Origin: Ichthyophis bannanicus
Lineage: Eukaryota > Chordata > Amphibia > Gymnophiona > Ichthyophiidae
Length of the DNA: 64,000 nucleotides
Assembly (NCBI GenBank): GCA_033557465.1
Contig: CM066031.1
Span: 1,667,060,800 to 1,667,124,799 of the forward strand
Direction: 5' to 3'
Below, one piece after another: positions 49,714 to 60,216 of the stretch. The notes under the pieces are model-generated. The model did not search any database and was not told where the DNA came from. It was given only the letters and a program-made list of their open reading frames with translations. Positions within the stretch are counted from its first letter, which is position 1. Each line of letters begins with the position of its first letter. The position numbers were made by a program, and so were the translations under genes.

Positions 49714-51431
49714 CTAATTCGTGTGCAGTGACCCTTTCCTCCTCTTCTCACCATATCCTGGATCCCCGGAATCCCGCTTGCAGGACAAGCCCGCGAGCTG
49801 GAGCAACTCCTCACTGTCCACGTCGACCACCTCGAGGATCTCCTCCTCCTGCTCGACCCTGTCACCCCACGAGGTGCTGGTGTCCCTGAGACCACCAGGC
49901 AAAACTGTCGCAGGGGCTAACCCAGCTCCCACGGGGCGAGGGGGCACGGATAGGTCAGGGGTCGGAGGAATGATCTCCTCCGTGGGGTCCACCACCGGTG
50001 CCGCCCCCCCCTCCCCGGACACAGACTGAGACAACAGACCAGTGCCCACCCCTGCGGGGGAGGCCAGGACGGCCGGGTCAGCAGGGGGCTCCTGCAAAGG
50101 CCCAGCACCCAACTGCGGGGGCAAAGGCCCGTCCTCCCTCACCCGTCGGGCGCCAGTATCCACCTTGATTGGAGGACCCTGACCGCAGCGCGTTTTCTGT
50201 ACTTTTGAAGGCCGCCGCTGAGGAAGAGGGGCCGCCCCCGCTGCTAATCGCTCCGAGCGCCGCACAGGAAGCCCTGCCTCCACAGGCAAGCCCTCATCCG
50301 CCTCAGCCGCATCAGCAGCCAAAAAGACGAAACGGTTGATGTCCAACACGGGCTCTGCATCCGGCAATGGGGATGTCTCCCGTTTCTTCCTTTTGGACTT
50401 GCCACCCTTAGAAGGGACCGTGGTCCATTCCTGAGGTGGCACCACCCGCAACCCACTATCCTGTCGTGACACAGCAACCTCCACCACATCAACCCTCTCC
50501 TCCTTCCTACCCAAATCCCCTCCCCCTGGTGGCTCCCTCGGTTCAATGGACTCCTCCACCCTAGGGCCCCCGGACTCCTCCTGAGGGAGAGGGTCCTCCA
50601 CAACCTCCTCCCACACAGGAGCCCGAGGTGGGGTGACGACATCCCCCCCCCCGGTCCATTGTGTGATGCGGAGGGGCAGCGAGCGAAGGGGTGGCCCAAC
50701 TCCCCGCAAAGGTTACACCGGATGAGCAAACACCTGGCCGAGGCGTGACCCTGTCCACCACAACGGGTGCAGACCTGCTCGGGACAGTTCATGCTCAGAT
50801 GGCGGAATGAGCCACAGCGGTGACACTCGCGAGGTTGCCCGGGGTAATAGCACAAGATGCGATCCCGACCGAGGAAACCGGCCGAGGGCACGTGCTGCAC
50901 CACGTTTCCCACCTCACGCAAACGGATCCTACCCTTTCCACGACCCGTCCCACACCCCTAGGGGCCCAGCGCCCTTAACCAGGGGTGCGAGGAGCACCGC
51001 ATGGCGCGACAACCAAAACTGGATGTCCTGCCCTGGGAGCGACTCATTCCTGGCCAGGATGGTCACAGGTACCGTCCCCTGGCGAGAGATAGGCACAACA
51101 CGAAAGTCAGCCCACCCGCCCTGCCCCCTCTGCTGCTGGTATCGGTCCCAGAAAATCTCCAGCCCCCGTCTCAGCATGAAACTAACATCATACTCAATGG
51201 TGTTGTTCATGTGGATGAAGGCGTAGAGATCTCCCGGGAGAAACCCCAGCCCAAGGACCATCCTCAAGACCTGTTCCCTGGCTGGAGGGGGCCCCTCCCC
51301 AGCCCACCGGATCTGCGCCACGTTGTGCCGTCGGACCTCACCCCCTACCCCTCGGAACCCTCCCCCACTTCCTCTCCCTCCTGCAGGACCATTCCCTTGG
51401 GAACCCCCCTCCCCCCAGCCCCACCTGACGT
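49714..51431 (-). pseudogene. LINE A ORF1: nucleic-acid-binding protein with three CCHC knuckles, broken
   Basis: Pieces in three frames: AQIRWAGEGPPPAREQVLRM and FIHMNNTIEYDVSFMLRRGLE (51321-50929); RECHRCGSFRHLSMNCPEQ and the two further knuckles CTRCGGQGHASARC and CNLCGELGHPFARC (50921-50560); and the C-terminal third (50709-49714, ends RRKGSLHTN). Compared with B there is an extra T near 50935 and a length change in the C-run at 50644-50652. The B start ATG is ACG here (51429-51431). The order and knuckles fit a LINE ORF1 that coats the RNA. Confidence 0.85.
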
Positions 51432-51454
51432 CCCCGGAGTGGTGCCGGACCCCC

Positions 51455-54097
51455 TCAGAGCCTCTGCAAAGGTACGGGGGGGAAAACTGACCCCCCAGCT
51501 ACCATCCCCTGCCCTCCGCTCACCTCCCCTGCATCTACCTGCGAGGGACCCTGCTGCTGGCCTGAAGGATCCGCAGCCACCTCGCAGGGGGCGACCTGGG
51601 GGCTGGGCAGGACCAGCTCAGCAAAGATGGAGTCAGGTATACTGTCCCTTCCGGATCCCTGGGTGCCACCGAGAAACTCCGGAGCACCCCCTTCTACACG
51701 ATCCTGCTGCCGCTTAAAAGCAGCAAAGGCCCCTTGAGGACCATCCGGGGTTTCCAAGGCCATCTGGATGGCCTCACGGACCTGGTTCTCGGTGACACCC
51801 AGAGGACCAGAGAGCCCCCCCCTACCCCCGCCCTGGGCTCCTAACCCATCACAGAGCTCCTGAGTTTCCGCCACCACTACCGGGGACAGACACTGCTCCC
51901 CCCCAGTCCCGGGATCCATGGGGACTACCGCATCCCCCAGCCCCACAGACAGCAGTCCCTTCCCCCCATCAGTACAACCCATTACCTCCCCTCCCGCTGG
52001 TAGACAAGTCGTCCGCTCCCCCTCCCCCTCCCTGCCAACTACTGGAGTACCCTGCACTTCCCCACGGACGGCAGACACCGAGGACGCCAATCCCTCAACT
52101 GACCCACCGTCCGCTACCCCCTGCAAGGCTACCGGCAATAAGGCAGGACCATCTCGAGACAGTAGGGCAGATCCCCCCATAACTAATCCCCCCGAACCTC
52201 CGCCCCCCTGCCCCCCGTCACTCCCAGGTCCTACCTTATTGCCGGTGCCAGACGTGGCACAGGGGTCAGGAACATCCCGGCCGGCAGCCAAGGCTCCAGC
52301 AGAAAGGGCAGACGCCCCCCCGCGAGCCAGGCTTCCCTCGGCCACACCAGCGGGACATACGGACACCTGTGCATCCCGCTCCACTGACACAAGTTGCACA
52401 AACAGCTTCTTAGAACCCTTCCTACCCCCCTCCCCCCCAGGGGCTGCAGACACCGACATGCAGCCCTGACCCTGCTCTTTCCCCTTCCCTGTACCCTTCC
52501 GGCGCCAGACAGCCACCTCAGGAAACACAGGGCAGCCGTCACTCAGCCGTCTGGGAGCCGGAAGGGCAGCCATCAAAGGAGAATCCTGACCCCCACCCTT
52601 CCCCTCACCAAACACCGGCACAGGAACCCGAGCCACTGCTCCAATACAAAAAGCCCGATGCTCAGCAGGCACTGAGTCTGCAGACCCCCTGCGGTTGGAA
52701 CAGGAACCCAACGGGGAAACGGCAGTCCCCCGAAGAAAATCCTGCTGGACATCTGGCTGGCAGAGCGGCAAAGACTCCTCCGTAGATCTTCGGCGGTGCT
52801 TCAGCTGCAAAGCAGCAATGGACCCGCGGCGATATGCACACTTCCGGGAGAACCCGGAAGTGACAGCAGCTAGCTGATGGCAGCCATCTTCCAGCTCTAT
52901 ACGGCCCGGGGAAAGCCTTGCGAAATCCTTCGCCTGCGGGGTAATCCCATCCGCTGCAGTGACGGCAGTGCTCGAGCTCCGGCGGCCATCTTGAAAACAG
53001 CTTTCAGCCGGCAACGACTCTGGAAATACCGGGAACGCCACAGAAACAGTCCCAGAAACCGTCTGCTCCTTTCTCCTGCCTTCTCTCAACTCTTCTGCCC
53101 GATGCACTGGTGCGGCGGCCTTATTTTGATCCCGCGGATCTCGGCGGGCCAGGACCCCGCCCCCAAGCTCCCCGGGGGCATCAGACATCAGGGAATACAC
53201 CGGGCTAATACTAGGAAGGGCCACCCCAGCAGCCACGGAAGCCTCATCCGCCAGCCCAGCAGTAGCCGGCAGGTAAGACACTTTAGGATCTTTAATACTA
53301 GACAAGAATGGCAAAGATGACATTCCTTTCTCAACTGCACCCGGGAATGACAAGGGGGGATAGCAGCACCTTTGGAGATCCACCGGCCGTCCCACCCCCG
53401 GGGGCCCCCCCCGGACTGCAGCTACACCATGATCCCACCTATCATAGTTGTAATAGAGCTCCGTGAGGGACCCACAACCCTGTTGTTTGAGGTAGACTAT
53501 TTCCTGATATTTGCCCTTCAAGGCCCGCTTCACCCCCTTTCTATAGGTGCTATAGGCCACCCATTCCTCACCGGGAATGGTGGCCTGCAGGCTCTCCATG
53601 TGGGAGAGCTGGGCTTGCAGCTGGGCCGCCTCCTCCTGGAGACCCCGAAGCCGCCGTACTGCCGCCACGATCTCATCTGGGGCCCTAGCTGGCTGCTGGA
53701 AGGAAGGCAGGCCCGACCCCCCATCCTCATCCTCACTGGAGGAGGTAGAGGCCTCCTCCAGGACCCGAGGCGGAGGGGGGAACCCGCCTCCTCCAGTACT
53801 ATACGTCACAGTCCTCCAGGGTCTCCCCAGGGCCTCTCCCTGCTTCCACCCAGCCTCCACACCCTGCCTGGGAAGGAGACAGGAGCCTCCTCCCTGGGGT
53901 AGCGGGCCCAAACCTCCATACCTGTGGGTCCCTCTTCCCTGGCCAGGTGCAGTCCTACCTGGGGAGTCCCCCTCCCGGGGCACCGGCTGCACCAGGTTGC
54001 CGTCCTCCCCATCCGGTGGCAGCAAAGGAGGCCCACCAGGCTTGGTAGGCCTCAGGGCCTGGGCCTCTCCCGCTGGAGGTGGCCCAGGATCCGTCAT
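51455..54097 (-). CDS. LINE A 5' ORF ("ORF0"), 880 aa, intact, no known domain
   Basis: This frame of 880 codons starts 85 bases from the 5' end and stops 23 bases before the ORF1 start position. The N-terminal third is most conserved with copy B: MTDPGPPPAGEAQ, LEEASTSSSEDEDG, a likely helical coiled segment LRGLQEEAAQLQAQLSHMES (about residues 150-170), then EWVAYSTYRKGVKRALKGKY and CGSLTELYYNYDRWDHG. The middle is low-complexity and includes the ETS-type palindrome at 52839-52862. The C-terminal part has CATSGTGNKVGPGSDGGQGG, LGDAVVPMDPG, GPLGVTENQVREAIQMALET and DSIFAELVLPSPQVAPCE, also present in B. No signal peptide or membrane segment. I do not recognise the family. It may be a separate protein or part of an extended ORF1 with ORF1. 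Confidence 0.65.
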   Translation of the reverse strand: MTDPGPPPAGEAQALRPTKPGGPPLLPPDGEDGNLVQPVPREGDSPGRTAPGQGRGTHRYGGLGPLPQGGGSCLLPRQGVEAGWKQGEALGRPWRTVTYSTGGGGFPPPPRVLEEASTSSSEDEDGGSGLPSFQQPARAPDEIVAAVRRLRGLQEEAAQLQAQLSHMESLQATIPGEEWVAYSTYRKGVKRALKGKYQEIVYLKQQGCGSLTELYYNYDRWDHGVAAVRGGPPGVGRPVDLQRCCYPPLSFPGAVEKGMSSLPFLSSIKDPKVSYLPATAGLADEASVAAGVALPSISPVYSLMSDAPGELGGGVLARRDPRDQNKAAAPVHRAEELREGRRKEQTVSGTVSVAFPVFPESLPAESCFQDGRRSSSTAVTAADGITPQAKDFARLSPGRIELEDGCHQLAAVTSGFSRKCAYRRGSIAALQLKHRRRSTEESLPLCQPDVQQDFLRGTAVSPLGSCSNRRGSADSVPAEHRAFCIGAVARVPVPVFGEGKGGGQDSPLMAALPAPRRLSDGCPVFPEVAVWRRKGTGKGKEQGQGCMSVSAAPGGEGGRKGSKKLFVQLVSVERDAQVSVCPAGVAEGSLARGGASALSAGALAAGRDVPDPCATSGTGNKVGPGSDGGQGGGGSGGLVMGGSALLSRDGPALLPVALQGVADGGSVEGLASSVSAVRGEVQGTPVVGREGEGERTTCLPAGGEVMGCTDGGKGLLSVGLGDAVVPMDPGTGGEQCLSPVVVAETQELCDGLGAQGGGRGGLSGPLGVTENQVREAIQMALETPDGPQGAFAAFKRQQDRVEGGAPEFLGGTQGSGRDSIPDSIFAELVLPSPQVAPCEVAADPSGQQQGPSQVDAGEVSGGQGMVAGGSVFPPVPLQRL
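52839..52910 (-). promoter_or_regulatory. Candidate internal promoter elements in LINE A (ETS palindrome, YY1-like site)
   Basis: CACTTCCGGG and CCCGGAAGTG form a perfect 10-bp inverted repeat around AGAA (52839-52862), each arm holding the ETS core GGAA. A YY1-like AAGATGGCTGCC lies next to it on the LINE sense strand (about 52878-52889), and a second, CAAGATGGCCGCC, at about 52982-52994. Copy B has the same palindrome (61542-61565) beside AAAGATGGCCGCC. This is a motif match only; the segment also lies inside the 5' ORF. Confidence 0.45.
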
Positions 54098-54182
54098 CCA
54101 AACTCAGGCACACAGCTAGGCTCCACCCCCTAGCAGGAGCTCTGCAGGATAGGTCCTCACACCTTGACTGCTCAGGAGCAAC

Positions 54183-54190
54183 TGAGTGGA
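54183..54190. repeat. Target site duplication TGAGTGGA between LINE A and LINE B
   Basis: The 8-mer separates the 5' end of A (ends ...CTCAGGAGCAAC on the plus strand) from the 3' end of B (starts AATTTTGTTTATTT). It is identical to the outer copies. Confidence 0.93.
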
Positions 54191-55079
54191 AATTTTGTTT
54201 ATTTAGACAGGCAACAGAAAAACAGACAAAAAGCAAAAACAATCACCCCAACCAAGTCCCACCCCCCACCAAAACCCCCACCCCCCCGACACAGCACACA
54301 ACAAGAATCACAACCCCCCGTGACCCACCTCCCCAAACCCACCACCAAACCCAGCAACCAACATACGTGCCACTCCCCCCAACATCAACCCACAATAGTC
54401 CATACAATGTCCATATCCCCCCCTCCCCCCCCCCTCGGTCCACTGTCCATGCCTGATCCAACCCCCCCTGCAACAACACCCCAGAGCAGTCCAAACATTC
54501 TCCATTATTCCTTCCCAAACCCCTCCCCCGCACAACAACCCCCACCAGTCCAATTGTCCGCAATGTCCGCTGGTTGAGGACTGCCAAATCCCCCCCAAAC
54601 CCACCCAACTACAGAGTCCCCTATCCCCAACCCCGCCCCAGCAGAGGGGGCCGCCGCTCCCCCTCCCTCCACCCCGATCCCCGCCTCCTCCCCATCCATC
54701 CCACAAAACAAATATAACAAACAGCAAAACTCCCCACCCCCAACCCCCCCAACAAAAACAAAAGGGCACCATGAGCCCGGCCCCCACAGAAGCCCACCAA
54801 AACAAAACAAACCAATTATACAAAGCAAAAAAACAAACAAAAGAAACCATTGCTGCCCTGCAACCTAGACAGCGGAACAGGATGCACAAAACACGAAAAA
54901 AAAAGACGTACACAAAGCCAAAAACAGGTGGGACATCCCACCCCCAAGGAGAAATAGAGAGCAGACAAGTGGTCAACCGCTGCAGCACCAGCGCACCCCC
55001 CCTCCCCACCCCCCCCCCCCGGGAGGAAAGCAACCCCAAAGGCCTACCAAAGAACAAAACCCCAGGGAACCCCTCCCCT
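54191..55079 (-). other. G-rich 3' untranslated region of LINE B
   Basis: Same G-rich sense composition as in A, with runs opposite 54257-54268, 54418-54435, 54996-55021 and others. It ends in the same ATTTCC-side CAAAATT and is followed by TCCACTCA in the sense direction. Confidence 0.8.
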
Positions 55080-58000
55080 TCACGGGGGGCGGAGGGTGAG
55101 GTGACGCCACAGACGCTCCCAACGATGGGCCTCCACCACCCGCCTTTCGTGTTGCGCCATGCTGGACACTTCCTCCAGAATGTCCCGCACCACCTCGTCG
55201 AGGGGCAGGACCAACTCCCGGGTCGAGACATGACAGCGTGCTTGCCACAGGTGGTAGCGCACTACGGCCGTGACGAGGTAGAGGGTCCCGGAGTCCTGCC
55301 TTAGAGGAAAGGACCAGGCCCCGTACACCCACTCCGCATACGTGAGGAGGGAAAGGTCGCGCAGGTGAAGACCAGCGGACACCAACCGGCAGGCCTCCAC
55401 GTTAAAGGGGCACTGCCGGAGGAAATGGTCCATGGTCTCCGTCTGCCCCTCACACCCGGCCCTCGGACAGACCCGCTCGGCCTGTGACCTGTACTTGAGG
55501 TTGTCCCTCACGTACAAACGCCCGTGGAAAGACAACCAGGCCACATCCCGAACCTTCTTCGGTAGCCGAGGGGAGTTCAACAGCCGAAGGCCCCGCTGCA
55601 TCACATCCGTCGGACAGTCCCGCAGGGCCCACCGTGGTTGAAAGTGGGAGGTGAGTACCATCCGATATAATCCTTTCCGCCCCAAGGACTGGGCGAGCGG
55701 GTCGGTCACCCCCCACCGCCAAATGAGCCCCACCATCGCAAATACGTACGATGGGGCCTGTTCCCCGCTCCGACGCACACGTGGGACCGAGGACGCCCCC
55801 TCCCACTGCTCCCAGAAGCGGGAGAACCATTCCCGATAGGAGGCCACCCACCAAACCCCACCCCCTTCCCGCATCCTACCTAAGTGAAACGCCATAGACA
55901 GGACTGACAGGAAAACAAGGGGGTGCAACATACCCAAACCGCCCTCTGCCCGATCCAGGCAAACGATGTTGCGCTGGACAGGGTTCAGGCGGTTACCACA
56001 CAGAAAACAGAAAAAGATGGCACTGACAGACGCCTGACGGGACGACGGAAGGACGAAGACCGTGGCCACGTGCAGAAAGAGAGGAAGCAGAAACGTCCCG
56101 AGGAGTTTGATCTTCTCCTCGTACGTACACCTCCACCCCCTCCACCGCAGCACCCGACACCGTGCAGTCTCAAGACAACGGTCCCAATTGGACTCCGCAC
56201 GTCCTCCGACCCGAAGACGAGGCCCAAAACGCAGACCTCCCCCAGGGGAGGAGGAAAGGGGGCGCAGGAAGGCGGGGAGGCCTCCGAGGGGCCCAACCAC
56301 AGCGTCTGGCACTTGCTGTGGTTGACAACAGAGTGGGCTACCTCTGAGTACTCCTCCACGGCCTCACGCAGGGCCTCTACCCCTTCAGTGCCGTCCACGT
56401 AAACTAAGATGTCGTCAGCGTAGGCAACGATGGTCACCGGGGGTGCACCAGGCGCCTCCAGGCCCCACAACCCACCTGAGGACAATCTCCGGAGGAAGGG
56501 GTCGAGGGAGAAGACATACAGCAGGGGGCTCAAAGGGCACCCCTGCCGCACCCCCGAGGCGACACCAAACGGCCGTCCGAGCCACCCGTTAATAAACGGG
56601 AAGCTCACCCCCCCTCGGTACAGCGCCTGCACGACGAAGAGGAAACCTGCGGGGAGGCCGAAGTGCTGGAGCACCACCCACAGGTACCGGTGACTGACTC
56701 GATCGAAGGCCTTGGACTGATCCAAGGAGACCAACCAGTGGTCCCGTTGGAGCGCCCGGCCTCTCTCCACCACCTCCCGGACTGTGGCGACAGCGTCCAG
56801 AACCCCTCTCCCCCGAACGGAACAATACTGGGAAGGTGACAGCAAAACGCCCGACACTTCCACCAGTCGGTTGGCCAAACACTTGGCCAGAATCTTCCGG
56901 TCCGCGTTCAGAAGAGAGAGCGGCCGCCAAAAGTCCAAGGAGCTATCGTCCTTCCCCTTGGAGAGCAGCAGCAGGACAGACTCGCGAAATGACCGCGGGA
57001 GAAACCCCGTGTCCATGATCTCCTGAAACAGAGAGGTCAGGAAGGGGGCCAGCTGGGCAATGAAAGTGCGATAGAACTCCACAGGGAGCCCATCGCGCCC
57101 AGGCACCTTCCCCAACGACATGGCACGAATCGCCCTCTCCACCTCCACCTGCTGAATCGGAGCAGCGAGTGCATCAACCTGTGCCTGGACCACAGCCGAA
57201 TACACCGGGGGAAGGCCCAAGTACTCTCGGATATGGGTGAGGTCCACAGGGCGATCCCCAAACAGGTCCGAGAAGTATTCCCACACCATCCGCAAAAGGT
57301 CCTCCTGGGAGGTATGAATGGTACCGTCCTCGCCCCGCAGGGCCATGACCTCCCGACGCCGAACCCTCTCCCTGCAAGTTAGGAAGGGGTCTGGAGCAGC
57401 GACCCCACCGGCCGCCCCCTCGAAGCATAGGGAGGCATGGCGATCGTAAAGCAGGCCACGGAGCTGGACTCGCACCTCTTCCACCTCCTCCCGCGCTGCC
57501 CCTCGGGATACCAAACGATCCAGCGACCTCCGGAGGACAGTGTAAGTGAGGTAGCGGGATTGAGCCATGGAGGTACCCCGGGAACGGAAGAGTTGGCGGG
57601 CACGCGTCTTCACCTCGTCCCACCAGGCGCCACGGGAAGGAAAAACACCCAACAGGGTCTCCTGGTCTGCGAGAAAGGCCAAGAACTCCTGGACCACCTC
57701 TGATGTTGCCAACAACTGCACATTCAGTCACCACAAGCCAGGACCCCTGCTGAGCTCCTCGTGGTTAGCCAGGAAGGACACGGAGAGGACGCGGTGGTCC
57801 GAAAAGTCAACCGCCTGCAACTGCGGAGGGGAACACTCCACCCGGGCACTCACATATATCCGATCGATACGACTCCTGCAGGTCCCATGGTAGTAGGTGA
57901 ACCCCGGCGACCGAGGAAAGGCCCGGTGGAAGACATCCACCAGGTCAGCCGTCCGGGTCATCTCGGCCAAAAAGAGGCCCTCGTAACTGGGTGGGCAACG

Positions 58001-58473
58001 CTCCCCCCCTCGGTCCTGCAAAAAGGTGGTGGTGTTGAAATCCCCGGCGAGGACCACCAAACGGGAGGTGTGTAAGTAGGGGCGGATGACCCGAAAAGGG
58101 TCTTCCGCGCCAACTTAGACTGGGGGCCGTAGACCACCACGAAACGAAACCGATGGGGCCCGCAGTAGCCGTCTAAGAGCAAACACCGGCCCTGCTCCAG
58201 TTCCCACACGTACTGCACCTGAAATCGGTTCGACGTGAACAAAACCGCCACTCCTGCGTAGGGCTGGGCCGCAAGGGACCAGTACGAAGGACCCCACCTC
58301 CACTCCCGCTTCGCCCGATGAAGGCTAGCGAGCGAGGTGAGCCTGGTCTCCTGCAAGAAGATGACATCCAGCCCACTCGTGGAAAGAAAGTCATAGGCCG
58401 AAGCCCGCGCCTGGTCCGTGAAAATGCTGGCCACGTTGATGGTGGCGCACGAGAACGCAGGAGTGCACGCCAT
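55080..58473 (-). pseudogene. LINE B ORF2: endonuclease and reverse transcriptase (intact YADD, three lesions)
   Basis: The same protein as A ORF2, starting MACTPAFSCATINVASIF at 58473 and ending LTLRPP at 55080. Lesions: a one-base loss near 58096 (ACCCGAAAAGGG versus ACCCGAAACAGGG in A), a CGA-to-TGA stop at 57728-57730, and a one-base loss near 56202 (GCACGTCC versus GCACAGTCC). Endonuclease motifs LQETRL, LAGDFNT, SRIDRIYVS and FSDHRV are all present. The central frame (57721-55985) holds the polymerase core with GVRQGCPLSPLLYVFSLDPF and AYADDILVY (codons at 56411-56422). The C-terminal frame (56312-55080) holds the Cys/His knuckle and the end. Confidence 0.88.
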
Positions 58474-58475
58474 GC

Positions 58476-60193
58476 CTATTTCGAGTGCAATGACCCTTTC
58501 CTCCTCTTCTCACCAACCCCGGGATCCCCAGAATCCCGCTTGCAGGACAAGCCCGCGAGCTGGAGCAAATCCTCCCGGTCCACGTTGACCACCTCGAGGA
58601 TCTCCCCCTCCTCCCGCTCGACCCTGTCACCCCAGAAGGTGCTGGCGCCCCCGGGACCACCAGGCAAAGCTGTCGCGAGGGCAGACCCAGCCCCCACGGA
58701 ATGAGGAGGCACAAACGGGTCAGGGGTCAGAGGAATGACCTCCTCCGTGGGGTCCACCACCGGTGGTGCCCCCCCTCCCCAGACAAAGACTGCAACAATA
58801 AGACAGTGCCCACCTCCGCGGGGGAGGCCGGGACGGCCGGGTCAGCAGGGGGCTCCTGCGAAGGCCCCGAACCCAACTGCGGGGGCAAACGCCCGTCCTC
58901 CCTCACCCGTCGGGCGCCAGTATCCCCCTTGATTGGAGGACCCTCACCGCGGCGCGCCTTCGTTATTTTGGGAGGCCGCCGCTGAGGAAGAGGGGCCGCC
59001 CCCGCCGCTAACCACTCCGAGCGCCGCACAGGAAGCCCTGCCTCCACAGGCAAGCCCTCATCCGCCTCAGCCGCATCAGCAGCCAAAAAGATGAAACGGT
59101 TGATGTCCAACAAGGGCTCTTCATCTGGCAATGGGGATGTCTCCCGTTTCTTCCTTTTGGACTTGTCACCCCTAGAAGGGACCGTGGTCCATTCCTGAGG
59201 TGGCTCCACCCGCAACCCACTATCCTGTCGTGACACAGCAACCTTCACCACATTAACCCTCTCCTCCTTCCTACCCGAATCCCCTCCCCCTGGTGGCTCC
59301 CTCGGCTCGATGGACTCCTCCACCCTAGGGCCCTCGGTCTCCTCCTGAGGGAGAGGGGCCTCCATAACCTCCTCCCGCACAGGAGCCCGAGGTGGAGCGA
59401 TGGCATCCCCCCCCGGTCCATTGTGTGACGCGGAGTGGCAGCGGGCGAAGGCGTGGCCCAACTGCCCGCAAAGGTTACACCGAATAAGCAAACACCCGGC
59501 CGAGGCGTGACCCCGTCCACCACAACGGGTGCAGACCTGCTCGGGACAGTTCATGCTCAGATGACGAAATGAGCCACAGCGGTGACACTCGCGGGGTTGC
59601 CCGGGGTAATAGCACAAGATGCGATCCCGACCGAGGAAACCGGCCGAGGGCACGTGCTGCACCACGTTTCCCACCTCACACAAACGGATCCTACCCTTCC
59701 ACGACCCGTCCCACACCCCTAGGGGCCCAGCGCCCTTAACCAGGGGTGTGAGGAGCACCGCATGGCGCGACAACCAAAACTGGATGTCCTGCCCTGGGAG
59801 CGACTCATTCCGGGATAGGATGGTCACAGGTACTGTCCCCTGGCGAGAGATAGGCACAACATGAAAGTCAGCCCACCCTCCCTGCCCCCTCTGCTGCTGG
59901 TATCGGTCCCAGAAAATCTCCAGCCCCCGTCGCAGCATGAAACTAACATCATATTCAATGGTGTTGTTCATGTGGATGAAGGCGTAGAGATCTCCCGGGA
60001 GAAACCCCAGCCCAAGAACCATCCTCAAGACCTGCTCCCTGGCTGGAGGGGGCCCCTCCCCAGCCCACCGGATCTGCGCCACGTTGCGCTGTCGGACCTC
60101 ACCCCCTACCCCTCGGAACCCTCCCCCACCTCCTCCCCCTCCTGCAGGACCATTCCCCTGGGAACCCCCCCTCCCCCCAGCCCCACCTGACAT
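58476..60193 (-). pseudogene. LINE B ORF1: CCHC-knuckle protein, nearly intact (one frameshift)
   Basis: It starts MSGGAGGRGG at 60193, 23 bases after the 5' ORF stop. A Gly-rich N terminus is followed by a folded-looking part (residues about 38-195, with EQVLRMVLGLGFLPGDLYAF and FLGRDRILCYYPGQ), three CCHC knuckles at about 203-252 (CHRCGSFRHLSMNC, CTRCGGRGHASAGC, CNLCGQLGHAFARC) and a long basic/acidic tail. The frame is open to about 58770; after a one-base change it continues at 58760 to the stop at 58476 (ends RRKGSLHSK). Full length would be about 570 residues. Confidence 0.87.
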
Positions 60194-60216
60194 CCCCGGA
60201 GTGGTGCCAGACCCCC

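Larger units (their letters stand above)
45350..54182 (-). mobile_element. Tx1-type LINE copy A, full length, 8833 bp
   Basis: Both ends match copy B: the 3' end TAAACACAAAATT (minus) and the 5' end GTTGCTCCTGAGCAG (minus). Order on the minus strand: 5' ORF (54097-51455), ORF1 with CCHC knuckles (about 51431-49714), ORF2 with endonuclease and reverse transcriptase (49711 to about 46318), and a G-rich 3' untranslated region (46317-45350). Flanked on both sides by TGAGTGGA. Clade call from ORF2 sequence (L1/Tx1 group), not from a tree. Confidence 0.88.
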
